Positions 32,987 through 41,948 of a stretch of 64,000 nt of DNA are shown in pieces. The position numbers were made by a program, and so were the translations under genes. A model generated the notes under the pieces. It saw only the letters and a program-made list of their open reading frames with translations, was not told where the DNA came from and made no database searches. The stretch lies in assembly GCF_004375085.3 (NCBI RefSeq), contig NZ_SNAQ03000015.1, positions 62,001 to 126,000 on the forward strand, read 5' to 3'. Within the stretch, counting starts at the first letter, position 1; each line of letters starts with the position of its first letter. The DNA is from Lewinella sp. W8. GTDB lineage: Bacteria; Bacteroidota; Bacteroidia; Chitinophagales; Saprospiraceae.

Positions 32987-34336
32987 ATGGTAGCACGCCA
33001 CCGCATCGGAGCCTGGCCCCGGCACCAAAGACTTGGACTTTTTGCCCTGCTCTGCGTAGCGGTGGGGTGCTGCTACTGGTGGTCTCCCGCAAGGTCGACC
33101 CCTCCGGAAAACGAAGCGTACCTGCGGGCGCACGCGTTCCTGCTGGCGGAGTGGGAACGGAGGGAAGCCATCACGTCCGTGGAGCCGGCTTCCTTTCCCT
33201 TCGACCCCAACACTGTTTCCCCAGAAAAGCTGATGGAACTGGGCCTGAGTGAAAAACAGGCGGCCAGCTGGATCAAATTCCGGGGAAATCGGTCAGGCGC
33301 CTTTCGCGGGCCGGAGGACATCCGCAAGCTTTACGTACTGAGTGAAGCGGATAAGGACCGACTCGTGGAGCTGGCGATATTTGGGGAAAGCAGGGCTTAT
33401 TTGGCGTCACCGCAGGTGCAAAGTTTTCCCTTTGATCCCAATACCGTGGGCGTTGTTGATCTGCGAAAGCTTGGCCTGAGTAAAAAGCAGGCCGCCGGAT
33501 GGATAAAATTCCGGGGGGATCGAAGGCGGGCCTTCCGCAGCGCGGAGGATATCCGGAAGTTGTACGTACTCAGCGAGGCGGATAAAGACCGGTTGGTGGC
33601 CCTGGCGGTAGTTGAGGACTACCCCACTACCCCACCCGCCCGACAGCGGGAACGGTTCTCCTGGGATCCAAACCGCACGCCGGGCGATAGTCTCGCCCGA
33701 CTAGGTTTTCTGCCCCACGAGGTCCGGGCGCTGGAGCGCTACCGGGCGGGTCGGGAGATTACCTTCCGCTACCCCGAAGCGGTGCGCCGGGTGAACACTC
33801 TGGATTCCGCCTTTCTCACCGAGGTGATTCCCCTGATTCGCCTGGCCCTACCGGACGACGCGGCACCTGCGGCCCCTCGCCCCTACGACCACTCCGCCAC
33901 CCCCAAAGCTTACGCCACAAAAAAGGCAACACCGCCGCCGGCCTCGTTCGACGTCAACCAAAGTACGGCGGCCGACTGGGAGACGCTACCCGGCATCGGC
34001 CCCTACCGGGCCAAACGGATCATCCGCTTTCGGGATGCGCTCGGCGGCTTCCGGGACATCCACCAGATTGCCGACACCCACGGCCTGCCAGATTCTACCT
34101 TCCAGCGCATCCGGCCCTGGCTGAAGGGCAGTCCCGTGACCCGCAAACTGGACCTTAACCGGGCGACGGTTGACGAGCTTAACCGCCACCCCTACATCTC
34201 GCGAAAGGTGGCCAACAACATCGTCAGTTACCGGCAAAAGCACGGCCCCTACCGCTCGGCCGAAGATTTGCGACCGCTCCGACTGCTCACCCCCGAGAAT
34301 CTGGAGCAGCTCCTCCCCTATTTGAGCTTTGAATAG
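32987..34336 (+). CDS. Multi-helix-hairpin-helix (ComEA-like) protein
   Basis: 449 residues. An N-terminal anchor (LGLFALLCVAVGCCYWW) is followed by two nearly identical 65-residue repeats at about 60-125 and 140-205 (FPFDPNTV, LGLSEKQAASWIKFRG or LGLSKKQAAGWIKFRG, AFR, EDIRKLYVLSEADKDRLV), then a diverged one. Classical HhH modules follow (FDVNQSTAADWETLPGIGPYRAKRIIRFRDALGGF, LDLNRATVDELNRHPYISRKVANNIVSYR). HhH modules bind DNA backbones; ComEA proteins do this in DNA uptake. A membrane-anchored periplasmic DNA-binding role fits, but no other competence gene is present. Confidence 0.85.
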   Translation: MVARHRIGAWPRHQRLGLFALLCVAVGCCYWWSPARSTPPENEAYLRAHAFLLAEWERREAITSVEPASFPFDPNTVSPEKLMELGLSEKQAASWIKFRGNRSGAFRGPEDIRKLYVLSEADKDRLVELAIFGESRAYLASPQVQSFPFDPNTVGVVDLRKLGLSKKQAAGWIKFRGDRRRAFRSAEDIRKLYVLSEADKDRLVALAVVEDYPTTPPARQRERFSWDPNRTPGDSLARLGFLPHEVRALERYRAGREITFRYPEAVRRVNTLDSAFLTEVIPLIRLALPDDAAPAAPRPYDHSATPKAYATKKATPPPASFDVNQSTAADWETLPGIGPYRAKRIIRFRDALGGFRDIHQIADTHGLPDSTFQRIRPWLKGSPVTRKLDLNRATVDELNRHPYISRKVANNIVSYRQKHGPYRSAEDLRPLRLLTPENLEQLLPYLSFE

Positions 34337-34433
34337 GGTATTTGTCGAATCTTCCTTTGCGCTTGTAAAAACGGGTTGGTGGTGCGGTCATTTCGGGTAA
34401 TGGTGAGGGCGAGATTGGAATAAGGGAAGGCTA

Positions 34434-34447
34434 ACGTATAGATACGT
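34434..34447. promoter_or_regulatory. Small palindrome upstream of cysM
   Basis: ACGTAT-AG-ATACGT is a perfect 6+6 palindrome about 140 bases before cysM, in a 248-base gap. A weaker hairpin (AACCTG/CAGGTT, 34541-34563) lies just before the gene. Either could be regulatory; support is positional only. Confidence 0.3.
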
Positions 34448-34584
34448 CTAAACGTCAAAATTTACTACACTTGCCGACCGCATGTCCAGGAATACCAAAG
34501 CCTGATGATCGTTAGGTAGGGCCACAAAAACATTTGCTAAAACCTGCGGCCATCGTACAGGTTATTTGAAATAAAACTCCCCCC

Positions 34585-35463
34585 ATGACTGACCTTTTCT
34601 CCCTCATTGGCAACACTCCGCTCGTTGACCTATCGTCGCTTCAGGACAATCCCGACGTCCGGATATTTGGTAAGCTGGAAGGTCAAAATCCCGGCGGGAG
34701 CGTGAAGGACCGGGCGGCCTACGGCATGATCATGGGCGCCAAAGAACGCGGGGAGCTGGACGGTGGTCGTCGAATCGTGGAAGCCACCAGTGGGAATACG
34801 GGCATTGCCCTGGCCATGATTGCCGCCAGGCTCAAGGTTCCCATCTCCCTGATCATGCCCGAAAGTGCTACGGCCGAGCGGGTCGGGACCATGCGCGCCT
34901 ACGGCGCGGAAGTCATCCTGACGCCGGCCGAAAAGACCATTGAATACAGCCGGGAGCTGGCCCAGGAGATGGCCGACCGGGAGGGCCACCTGCAGCTCAA
35001 CCAGTTTGCCAACCCCGACAACTGGCGGGCCCACTACCGGACCACCGGTCCGGAAATCTGGCGGGACACCCAGGGGAAGGTCACCCACTTTGTGTCCAGT
35101 ATGGGCACCACGGGCACCATCACCGGCACGGGCCGCTACCTGCACGAACAATCGGAGGCGGTGCAAATCGTGGGCGTGCAGCCTACGGACGGCAGCCGTA
35201 TTCCCGGTATCCGACGGTGGAGCCCGGAGTTTTTGCCCAAAATTTACGACGACAGTGTAGTGGACCGCAAAATTGACGTGAGCCAGGACGAGGCCATTGC
35301 CACCATGCGGCGGCTCGCCGCCGAGGCCGGCGTGTTTGCCGGAATGAGTTCCGGTGGGGCCACGTTCGCGGCCCTGAAGCTGGCCGCCGAGCTGGAGGCG
35401 GGACTGCTGGTGTGCATCATCTGTGACCGGGGGGACCGGTATTTGTCGAGTGGGATATTCTAG
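34585..35463 (+). CDS. cysM: Cysteine synthase (CysM/CysK family)
   Basis: 292 residues, the short length of CysM-type O-acetylserine sulfhydrylases. IGNTPLVDL near 8, the PLP lysine in PGGSVKDRAAYGMI near 38, the asparagine loop EATSGNTGIALAMIA near 68, STMGTTGTITGTGRYL-like block near 173 and SSGGATFAAL near 255. It joins O-acetylserine with sulfide (or thiosulfate) to make cysteine. Monocistronic. Confidence 0.93.
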   Translation: MTDLFSLIGNTPLVDLSSLQDNPDVRIFGKLEGQNPGGSVKDRAAYGMIMGAKERGELDGGRRIVEATSGNTGIALAMIAARLKVPISLIMPESATAERVGTMRAYGAEVILTPAEKTIEYSRELAQEMADREGHLQLNQFANPDNWRAHYRTTGPEIWRDTQGKVTHFVSSMGTTGTITGTGRYLHEQSEAVQIVGVQPTDGSRIPGIRRWSPEFLPKIYDDSVVDRKIDVSQDEAIATMRRLAAEAGVFAGMSSGGATFAALKLAAELEAGLLVCIICDRGDRYLSSGIF

Positions 35464-35546
35464 GCAGGTCGGCCTTTGGCCGAGCATTACGGAAGCCTCA
35501 TCGAAAAGATGTGGCTCATCCGTAGTTACACCACTATATTCTTGGC

Positions 35547-36101
35547 ATGAAAAAGACCATTAGTAAAGAAAACCAAGCATTTTTTCGACTGGGCATGAAA
35601 CTTGGCCTCGTCTACCATAAGGGTAATCATCAAGATGGCCGGGCCAGGCACCTCGCGGAGGAGTACCTGATCATGGCCCGGAAACATCCGGACAGCTGGA
35701 ATTACGGCAACGCGATTCATTGCGCCAATACCGTTTTGGGGCTGCTGGCGCTGGAAAACGGACGAACGGACGAAGCGGTGGTTTACCTGCACCGGGCGGG
35801 GGCTACCCCCGGCTCCCCGCAGTTGAACAGCTTCGGTCCCAATATGCTGCTGGCCAAAGAGCTAATTGAGGCGGGCCGGGTAGAATCGGTACTGGCCTAC
35901 CTGGAACAGTGCCGCAAGTTTTGGCGAGGTCCGATGGTTGAAAAAATTGCTGAGTGGCACCTCGCGCTGCTGAACGGGGAAGAACTGGACTATGCGGGCC
36001 ACCTGAAATACCATCTCAACGGATTTAGAATGCCGATTTCTGAGGTAGTAAAAGCTTTTTGGAAAATCACTAAGGCAAACGGAATTTTTAGTTGGAATTA
36101 A
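35547..36101 (+). CDS. Hypothetical helical protein (TPR-like)
   Basis: 184 residues, cytoplasmic, no signal or membrane segment. Helical pairs resemble degenerate TPRs (NAIHCANTVLGLLALENGRTDEAVVYLHRAG; AKELIEAGRVESVLAYLEQC). Not assigned to a family. Base composition in the N-terminal 40 and C-terminal 30 codons is more AT-rich than in neighbours. It is a single gene between cysM and the GH3 gene. Confidence 0.7.
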   Translation: MKKTISKENQAFFRLGMKLGLVYHKGNHQDGRARHLAEEYLIMARKHPDSWNYGNAIHCANTVLGLLALENGRTDEAVVYLHRAGATPGSPQLNSFGPNMLLAKELIEAGRVESVLAYLEQCRKFWRGPMVEKIAEWHLALLNGEELDYAGHLKYHLNGFRMPISEVVKAFWKITKANGIFSWN

Positions 36102-36161
36102 AATTTCCATCAGGAATCAACCCAACCAATACCTTACCTGAATTTGCGACCGCCAGCGGTT

Positions 36162-38573
36162 TTACTCCCCGATAGTGATCCTTTCGGTCAGCAGAATATT
36201 CCTGGAGGATGCACCTACCTGAATTTCGTAGTCGCCCTGCTCCAACGTCCACTGCGCATCCTGCTCTGACCAGTATCTTAAGTCGGATACCGGAATCCGC
36301 AAACTTAGGGTCACCGATTCTCCCGCGGCAAGGCTGGGGGTTTTGCTGAAGGTTTTGAGTTCCCTGACGGGGCGGTCGATTTTCGTATCGGGCACGGAGG
36401 TGTACACCTGAACGACTTCCTGCCCCGCGGCATTTCCGGTATTGGTAACCGTAAGCTGGGCGGTGATGGTATCCTGATTTAGGGTTACCGTTAAATCATC
36501 GTACGCAAAGCTGGTATAGCTCAACCCGTAGCCAAAGGGATAGGACACCGGTAGTTCGGCCTGGTCAAAATGCCGGTAGCCCACGTAAATACCCTCTTCG
36601 TAGTTGGTGTAATCCTTGTTTTTGATTTTTTCTTCCTGGGGGATATCGTCATCCGATTTCCACATATCCATGATGTTGATGGGGTCTCCATCTAGGGGGA
36701 AGTTTGCATTGGCTGCGTGATCATTGAGGTTGACGGGGAACGTCATGGGCAGTTTTCCACTGGGGTTGATATCTCCACTCAGAATATCTGCTACCGAGTT
36801 GCCTCCCTCCTGTCCGCCCTGCCAGGCCAGGAGGATGGCGTCTGGTTGGGACTTCCACGATGCGGTTTCGATTACCCCGCCGATGTTCATGACCACCACG
36901 ACCTTCTTTCCCGCAGCGTGAAAAACTTCGCAGGTATTACTGATCATTTCCCGCTCTTTTTCGGTCAGCAAGAAGTCGTCCTTTTCGACCCGATCTCCTC
37001 CTTCGCCACTGTTTCTACCGACGGTAATGATCGCTAAATCAGCGCTTTCCACGATGGTTTGCAGTAATTCTTTGTTGTAGTCCAACTCCGGTGGGCTGTA
37101 GGGGGAGAACATGGCGTTGATCCCTTCGGGCTTGTCGAAGGCTTCGAGATTATTCGATTTGTGGGTTTCGTAGGTGTACTTAGCGGCTTCATTGATGACA
37201 AACCCGGCGTTGGTCAGGCCCTCCTCCAGGGAAACCGTATAGGCTTCGTTAACGTCACCCGATCCCGTGCCACCGGCGATGAAGTCGTAGGAAGTTACCC
37301 CCAGCAACGCAATGTTCCTGGCGTTCCGGATGGGGAGGGTAGCATCATTTTTCAGCAACACCATTCCTTCCGCGGCCGATTGGCGGGTAATTTCCGCGTG
37401 GCCGTCGAGATCCGGGTCATCGCTGTATTGATAGCCCTCCATCTTTTTTGACTCGATGATCAGCTTCAGGATGCGCCGCACGGAGCGGTCAATTTCTTCC
37501 TCCGTGAGGCTACCGTTCGCTGCGGCTTCCTTCAATGCCTTCCACTGCCGGTTCGTCCCGGGTTCCAGCAGGTCATTCCCCGCGGCGACCATGGCCGCGG
37601 CATCACGCCCGCCAAACCAGTCCGACATAACCAGACCGTCAAACTCCCAGTCGTCCCGAAGGATATCCGTGAGCAACTCTTTGCTCTCTGAAGTGTAGGT
37701 ACCGTTCACCTTATTGTAGGAGGACATAATGGTCCAGGGCTGCGCCTCCCTTACGATAATTTCAAAGCCTTTGAGGTAAATTTCCCGCATGGCCCGATCG
37801 GATACAATCGCGTCATTAAAGTTTCGGTTGGTTTCCTGATTGTTCGCCACGAAATGCTTCACGGAAGTGCCTACGCCCTGGGATTCGATCCCGTTCACCA
37901 TGGCCGCACCGATGAAGCCCGTCAACAGCGGATCTTCCGAGTAGTACTCGAAATTCCGGCCACAGAGGGGATGCCGGTGAATGTTTGCTCCGGGGCCCAG
38001 AATTACGTCAATACCGTATTCCCGCGCTTCGTTACCCATGGCCAGACCGACTTTGTGCACCAATTCGGTATTCCAGGTGGAAGCGAGGAGCGTTCCAATG
38101 GGGAAAGCGGTTGCGTAGTACGTTCGATCTTCGCCCTCCCGAGTGGGCTCAATCCGCAATCCTGCGGGGCCATCGGAAAGGTAAATGGTGGGTATCCCCA
38201 AACGGGGGGTAGGAACAATGGTGCCAACGGCACCAGCTACGGCGGAGTTACCCGTCCCCATTGCCGAGGCCAAACCGGAACCCTTGAGGAGGTGGATTTT
38301 CTCTTCCAGCGTCATTTGCGACAGCAGGTCCTCTACCCGCTCCTGGGTGTTTTTCCGGTCGTCCTCGTAAACGTCCAATTGCCCGTTGCCGTTGCGGTCT
38401 AAAAAGGTATAGCCGTCGATGGTTAGTTCCGCAATGTCCGTTTTTTCCTCGTAACCTTTTTCAAAGCTCAGGAAGGTAGCGTTTAGGTACCACCAGACCC
38501 CAACGCCCGTGATCAGTAGCAGCAGTACCAGAACCCCCAGTACCTTCAGCGAAATCTTCAGAAATTTTCCCAT
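36162..38573 (-). CDS. GH3 beta-glycosidase, membrane-anchored
   Basis: 803 residues. An N-terminal membrane anchor (LKVLGVLVLLLLITGVGVWWYL) and a Ca-binding-like DRNGNGQLDVYEDD segment near 60 precede the GH3 N-domain with the nucleophile region GLVMSDWFGGRDAAAM. The C-domain follows (LLKNDATLPI), then a fibronectin-III-like domain (LTVTNTGNAAGQEVVQVYTS). It should remove glucose, xylose or arabinose units from oligosaccharides outside the inner membrane. Start at 38573 is preferred over one eight codons upstream, which runs into the operator. Divergent from the NUDIX regulator, with which it shares operators. Confidence 0.93.
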   Translation of the reverse strand: MGKFLKISLKVLGVLVLLLLITGVGVWWYLNATFLSFEKGYEEKTDIAELTIDGYTFLDRNGNGQLDVYEDDRKNTQERVEDLLSQMTLEEKIHLLKGSGLASAMGTGNSAVAGAVGTIVPTPRLGIPTIYLSDGPAGLRIEPTREGEDRTYYATAFPIGTLLASTWNTELVHKVGLAMGNEAREYGIDVILGPGANIHRHPLCGRNFEYYSEDPLLTGFIGAAMVNGIESQGVGTSVKHFVANNQETNRNFNDAIVSDRAMREIYLKGFEIIVREAQPWTIMSSYNKVNGTYTSESKELLTDILRDDWEFDGLVMSDWFGGRDAAAMVAAGNDLLEPGTNRQWKALKEAAANGSLTEEEIDRSVRRILKLIIESKKMEGYQYSDDPDLDGHAEITRQSAAEGMVLLKNDATLPIRNARNIALLGVTSYDFIAGGTGSGDVNEAYTVSLEEGLTNAGFVINEAAKYTYETHKSNNLEAFDKPEGINAMFSPYSPPELDYNKELLQTIVESADLAIITVGRNSGEGGDRVEKDDFLLTEKEREMISNTCEVFHAAGKKVVVVMNIGGVIETASWKSQPDAILLAWQGGQEGGNSVADILSGDINPSGKLPMTFPVNLNDHAANANFPLDGDPINIMDMWKSDDDIPQEEKIKNKDYTNYEEGIYVGYRHFDQAELPVSYPFGYGLSYTSFAYDDLTVTLNQDTITAQLTVTNTGNAAGQEVVQVYTSVPDTKIDRPVRELKTFSKTPSLAAGESVTLSLRIPVSDLRYWSEQDAQWTLEQGDYEIQVGASSRNILLTERITIGE

Positions 38574-38579
38574 AGCATA

Positions 38580-38600
38580 TTTGTGACAATCTGCCACAAA
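38580..38600. promoter_or_regulatory. Operator 1 of the NUDIX-HTH regulator
   Basis: A perfect palindrome of the form TTTGTGnCAnnnTGnCACAAA, ending seven bases before the GH3 start codon. Its left edge on the minus strand overlaps the GH3 -7 box (TATATTTG, 38597-38604). The same core occurs again at 38620-38638. Confidence 0.75.
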
Positions 38601-38604
38601 TATA
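38597..38604 (-). promoter_or_regulatory. GH3 promoter -7 box
   Basis: Minus-strand TATATTTG matches TAnnTTTG. A TTTG lies 21 bases upstream, inside operator 2. Both elements are thus covered by operator sequence. Confidence 0.55.
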
Positions 38605-38619
38605 GAGTCCCAAAGTTAA

Positions 38620-38638
38620 TTGTGGCAAAGTGTCACAA
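38620..38638. promoter_or_regulatory. Operator 2 of the NUDIX-HTH regulator
   Basis: TTGTGnCAnnnTGnCACAA again, with centre 39 bases from that of operator 1. It contains the probable -33 elements of both divergent genes and ends seven bases before the -7 box of the regulator gene, so binding would block both promoters. Confidence 0.75.
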
Positions 38639-38645
38639 AATAAAT

Positions 38646-38653
38646 TACTTTTG
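38646..38653 (+). promoter_or_regulatory. -7 box of the NUDIX regulator gene
   Basis: TACTTTTG, a full match to TAnnTTTG, four bases before the ATG at 38658. Transcription would begin at or very near the start codon, so the mRNA may be leaderless. Confidence 0.55.
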
Positions 38654-38657
38654 CCCC

Positions 38658-39368
38658 ATGCAGATTAAAGAAGTAGTAGCATTTGGACACCGCCATTTTC
38701 TTCCGAACCTATCGATTGACCTGGTCATCATTGGCTACGGAGACGATGCGCTTCAGTGCCTACTGCTTAAAGTCGGTGACAAGTGGTTGCTTCCGGGAGG
38801 CTACGTGAAGCGGGAGGAGTCGGTAGAGGAAGCAACGGTAAACATTCTCAGAACCCGTACGGGGCTAGAGGATACCTACCTGAAGTTTTTAGCCGTTTTT
38901 GGTGGCAAGGACCGTCAGTTCTCTGAAGTTTCCCGGGAGTTCATGCAAAAACTGGGAATGGAGTGGTCGGAAGATTACTGGATGAACAACCGTTTTGTCT
39001 CTCTGACCTATTATTCTTTGGTCAACAAGGAGAAGACCCACCCCAAAATAAGTTTTGTTGATGAAGCTTTTGCCTGGTTTGATTTTGATGACCTTCCGGA
39101 AATGTGGATGGATCACCGGGACATTGTACTCACTGCCCGCGAACAACTGACCAGAGATGCCCAGCGAGAATACTCGGCCCACAATCTTTTACCGGAGGTG
39201 TTTACGATGCCGGACCTACACCGGCTACATCAAGCCATCGTAGGGAGTAAGGTTGACCGTAGCAGGTTTCAAAAGACGATGCTCGCGACCGGCTTATTTG
39301 AGCGACTACCCCGGGTACAAAAAACTACCCCGGGACGTAACCCCTATCAGTATCGTCTCAAAAAATGA
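38658..39368 (+). CDS. NUDIX-domain transcriptional regulator (NrtR/AraR type)
   Basis: 236 residues from ATG 38658; the frame is open upstream through the operators, but promoter position excludes that. Residues about 15-145 form a NUDIX fold (VIIGYGDDALQCLLLKVGDKWLLPGGYVKREES). The catalytic box is lost: where REUxEExGU is expected one reads NILRTRTGL. The last about 80 residues look like a winged helix ending in RNPYQYRLKK, a usual end for this family. NrtR-type regulators bind ADP-ribose or, in Bacteroides AraR, arabinose. Placed divergently from a GH3 gene, it is likely a sugar-responsive repressor. Confidence 0.88.
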   Translation: MQIKEVVAFGHRHFLPNLSIDLVIIGYGDDALQCLLLKVGDKWLLPGGYVKREESVEEATVNILRTRTGLEDTYLKFLAVFGGKDRQFSEVSREFMQKLGMEWSEDYWMNNRFVSLTYYSLVNKEKTHPKISFVDEAFAWFDFDDLPEMWMDHRDIVLTAREQLTRDAQREYSAHNLLPEVFTMPDLHRLHQAIVGSKVDRSRFQKTMLATGLFERLPRVQKTTPGRNPYQYRLKK

Positions 39369-39476
39369 CCCGAAACTTCAATTAACGATCAAAGGTTCAC
39401 CACCTTCCCGTTGGATTTAGCCCCAGGAAGGCCCCGCCGCCGTAGCGCTCCGTTTACTGATAGTAAAGCAAGACCA

Positions 39477-40895
39477 TTATTCGGGTTGCTTTACGCCTTC
39501 ATCCATTACCCAGTCTTTCCTTCCCCACCATTGCCATTCGGTGGTGGCCAGGTCCACTTCGGGGTCAATGAACTGATGCCGGGAGCGGCCGTTGAGTCGA
39601 ACCCGAAACCGGCCGTAGACCGCCACCTCCTGGCCCGCTGCTGCGCGTTCGTCACGCAGATAGTGGGCGTACTGCAGGATCATGTCCGGATGGGTACTCA
39701 TCTTCTGGTACTGCCGCCGGGTAAGCCGGTTCTTGGGCCGGACAATTTCCTCCGCGCCGGTGGCGCGGTCGACGAGCAGGAAGGTTCCCAGGCCCTGCTT
39801 GCTCCGCAACATCATCCGCCAGCTATAGCGATGGCCCTCTTCCGTCCAGGCCACGTCCCCGGGAAAGAGCCAGTGTCGGAAGGGGAGGTAACCATGGATG
39901 GCCAACAGTATCATTCCGGCCGCCAGGAGTAGCCGGACCGGGGCCACGGGAATCTCCGCCGGCTGCTGAAGATGGGGCGCCACTCTGCGCTGCCACCTCG
40001 CCCGCCAGGCTTGCACCTGCGCTTGCGCCCAACTAAAGGTGCCCCGAAAAATACTACCGTCCGCCAGCCATTTGACGAAACGTTTGGGCCAGTCCGGGGC
40101 GAAGAACATGCTCGTCAGGACCATAGACAGGTAGGGGAAAATGCCGATGTTGAAGATCAGATGGTTGGTGGCATGGAAAAACACCAGAAGCCCCAGGGCT
40201 ACCCACCGCAGGCGCTTGTGGAGCAGGAGAAATGCGGCCGACAGGTCGAGTAGCATGCCGCCCCAGGCCATCAGGTAGGCCGTGATTTCTTTGGTCCAGA
40301 TGGGGCCAATCAGGGGCATATCGGCGTGAGCGGACAGCCAAAGTTTGAGGGGCATGGCGTGGAGTAACCAGTCAGCGTTCAGTTTAGCGATTCCGCCGAA
40401 GAAATAGACCAGTCCCATGAGCGCCGGAAAGAGGTAAACGGCCCAGGCCGGTGCTACCGGTGACCAGCGTTCCGGCCGCCGCCAAACGTCCAGGGACCAT
40501 TCCCGACATGCGGGGGTGAGGGGTAACAGCCACACCAGCCAACAAAACAGGTAGGCGTGGTTGAGGTAATGTGCTTTTTCGAGCAGAAAAAGGTAGGAGA
40601 AAAAGACCGCAAAGAGCGGAGCCGTGACCCGAAACCGCCATCCGGCCGCCACGGCCAGGCCCAGCAGGAAGCCAATGACAAAGTACAGGGAGAAGAATGG
40701 TTCGGGAAGCGGTTGCACCCACTCGAACCCGTAATAAGGGAAGGTGAATCCGTCAAAATCTCCCCGGTACCAGTGGTGGTAAATTCCGTTTCCCAAAATA
40801 TCCCCTCCGCCCAGTAAGCCCATGGCAATCCGTAGCCATACCAGGGTATAGATCGGTACGGGCCGATTAAGGACACTTAGCGACGGAGTGGGCAT
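39477..40895 (-). CDS. HTTM-domain (vitamin K-dependent carboxylase-like) membrane protein
   Basis: 472 residues from ATG 40895. Ten or so hydrophobic segments in the first 330 residues; the domain opens YTLVWLRIAMGLLGGGDIL. The family block EKAHYLNHAYLFCW near 105 carries the Lys/His residues conserved with gamma-glutamyl carboxylase. PALMGLVYFFGGIAKLNADWL near 160 and HATNHLIFNIGIFPYLS near 240 are also typical. The C-terminal 130 residues are a soluble domain. Bacterial members have no proven substrate. Monocistronic. Confidence 0.88.
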   Translation of the reverse strand: MPTPSLSVLNRPVPIYTLVWLRIAMGLLGGGDILGNGIYHHWYRGDFDGFTFPYYGFEWVQPLPEPFFSLYFVIGFLLGLAVAAGWRFRVTAPLFAVFFSYLFLLEKAHYLNHAYLFCWLVWLLPLTPACREWSLDVWRRPERWSPVAPAWAVYLFPALMGLVYFFGGIAKLNADWLLHAMPLKLWLSAHADMPLIGPIWTKEITAYLMAWGGMLLDLSAAFLLLHKRLRWVALGLLVFFHATNHLIFNIGIFPYLSMVLTSMFFAPDWPKRFVKWLADGSIFRGTFSWAQAQVQAWRARWQRRVAPHLQQPAEIPVAPVRLLLAAGMILLAIHGYLPFRHWLFPGDVAWTEEGHRYSWRMMLRSKQGLGTFLLVDRATGAEEIVRPKNRLTRRQYQKMSTHPDMILQYAHYLRDERAAAGQEVAVYGRFRVRLNGRSRHQFIDPEVDLATTEWQWWGRKDWVMDEGVKQPE

Positions 40896-40950
40896 AGCGT
40901 AAAAATAGCTAAACCAACAACCAGGCAACTCACAACCAGTAACAAGCTCC

Positions 40951-41823
40951 CTAGATATGCTTCTCGGCGTGGTAGCTGGACCGGACCAGCGGGCCGCTTT
41001 CCACGTAATCGAAGCCCTTTTCGAGCCCCATAGCCTTGTAGTGGGCGAAGGTATCCGGAGTGACGAATTTTTCCACGGCCAGGTGCATGGCGGTGGGTTG
41101 CAGGTACTGTCCGATGGTTACAACGTCCACCCCGACTTCCCGCAGGTCGTCCAGAATTTTTTCTACCTGATCGTCCGTTTCGCCGAGGCCCACCATGAAT
41201 CCGGTCTTGGTCCGGTGACCGGCCTCCTTGATGCGACGAAGCTCTTCAAGACTACGATCGTATTTCCCTTGGGGGCGCACCTTGCGGTAAAGTTCTCTGA
41301 CCGTTTCCATGTTGTGGCTCACCACCTCCTGGCCTCCCTCGATCATTCGGTAGAGGGCATCCCAGTTGGCGCGCACGTCGGGGATGAGGGTTTCGATGGT
41401 GGTCTGTGGCGTTCTTTCCTTTACCGCCCGAACGGTCTGGTACCAGATTTCGGCACCACGGTCCTTGAGTTCATCGCGGTTGACGGAGGTAATCACGGCG
41501 TGCTTGACCTGCATGAGGTCGATGGCCTCGGCCACCCGCCGGGGTTCATCGGTATCGTATTCCGTTGGGCGCCCGGTTTTTACCGCACAGAAGCTGCAGG
41601 AGCGGGTGCAGGTATTACCGAGGATCATGAAGGTCGCCGTTCCGGCTCCCCAGCATTCTCCCATGTTCGGGCAATTACCACTCTGACAGATGGTGTGTAG
41701 CTTGTACTCGTCCACCAGTGCCCGGACTTTCTTGTATTCCGGGCCAATGGGGAGTTTGACGCGCAGCCAGTCCGGCTTGCGTTGACGTTCTTTTTTCGAG
41801 GATGCTACGGGAAGATCGATCAT
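40951..41823 (-). CDS. lipA: Lipoyl synthase LipA
   Basis: 290 residues from ATG 41823. A radical SAM enzyme that inserts two sulfurs into protein-bound octanoate. The auxiliary cluster motif [12 protein letters not shown], the SAM cluster motif CTRSCSFC, and the C-terminal RSSY ([12 protein letters not shown]) are all present. Not in an operon with neighbours; no lipB is visible in the window. Confidence 0.97.
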   Translation of the reverse strand: MIDLPVASSKKERQRKPDWLRVKLPIGPEYKKVRALVDEYKLHTICQSGNCPNMGECWGAGTATFMILGNTCTRSCSFCAVKTGRPTEYDTDEPRRVAEAIDLMQVKHAVITSVNRDELKDRGAEIWYQTVRAVKERTPQTTIETLIPDVRANWDALYRMIEGGQEVVSHNMETVRELYRKVRPQGKYDRSLEELRRIKEAGHRTKTGFMVGLGETDDQVEKILDDLREVGVDVVTIGQYLQPTAMHLAVEKFVTPDTFAHYKAMGLEKGFDYVESGPLVRSSYHAEKHI

Positions 41824-41948
41824 ACTCAGTAGGGGTTGCCAATACAATACAAAGGTAGCCGGATTGGGTTGAAGGAGGACGATAATTTGACATTTGTTGT
41901 GGCGATGATCCGACTCTCCCTGGCCGTAAACCCGAAATGTCCCTCTGC

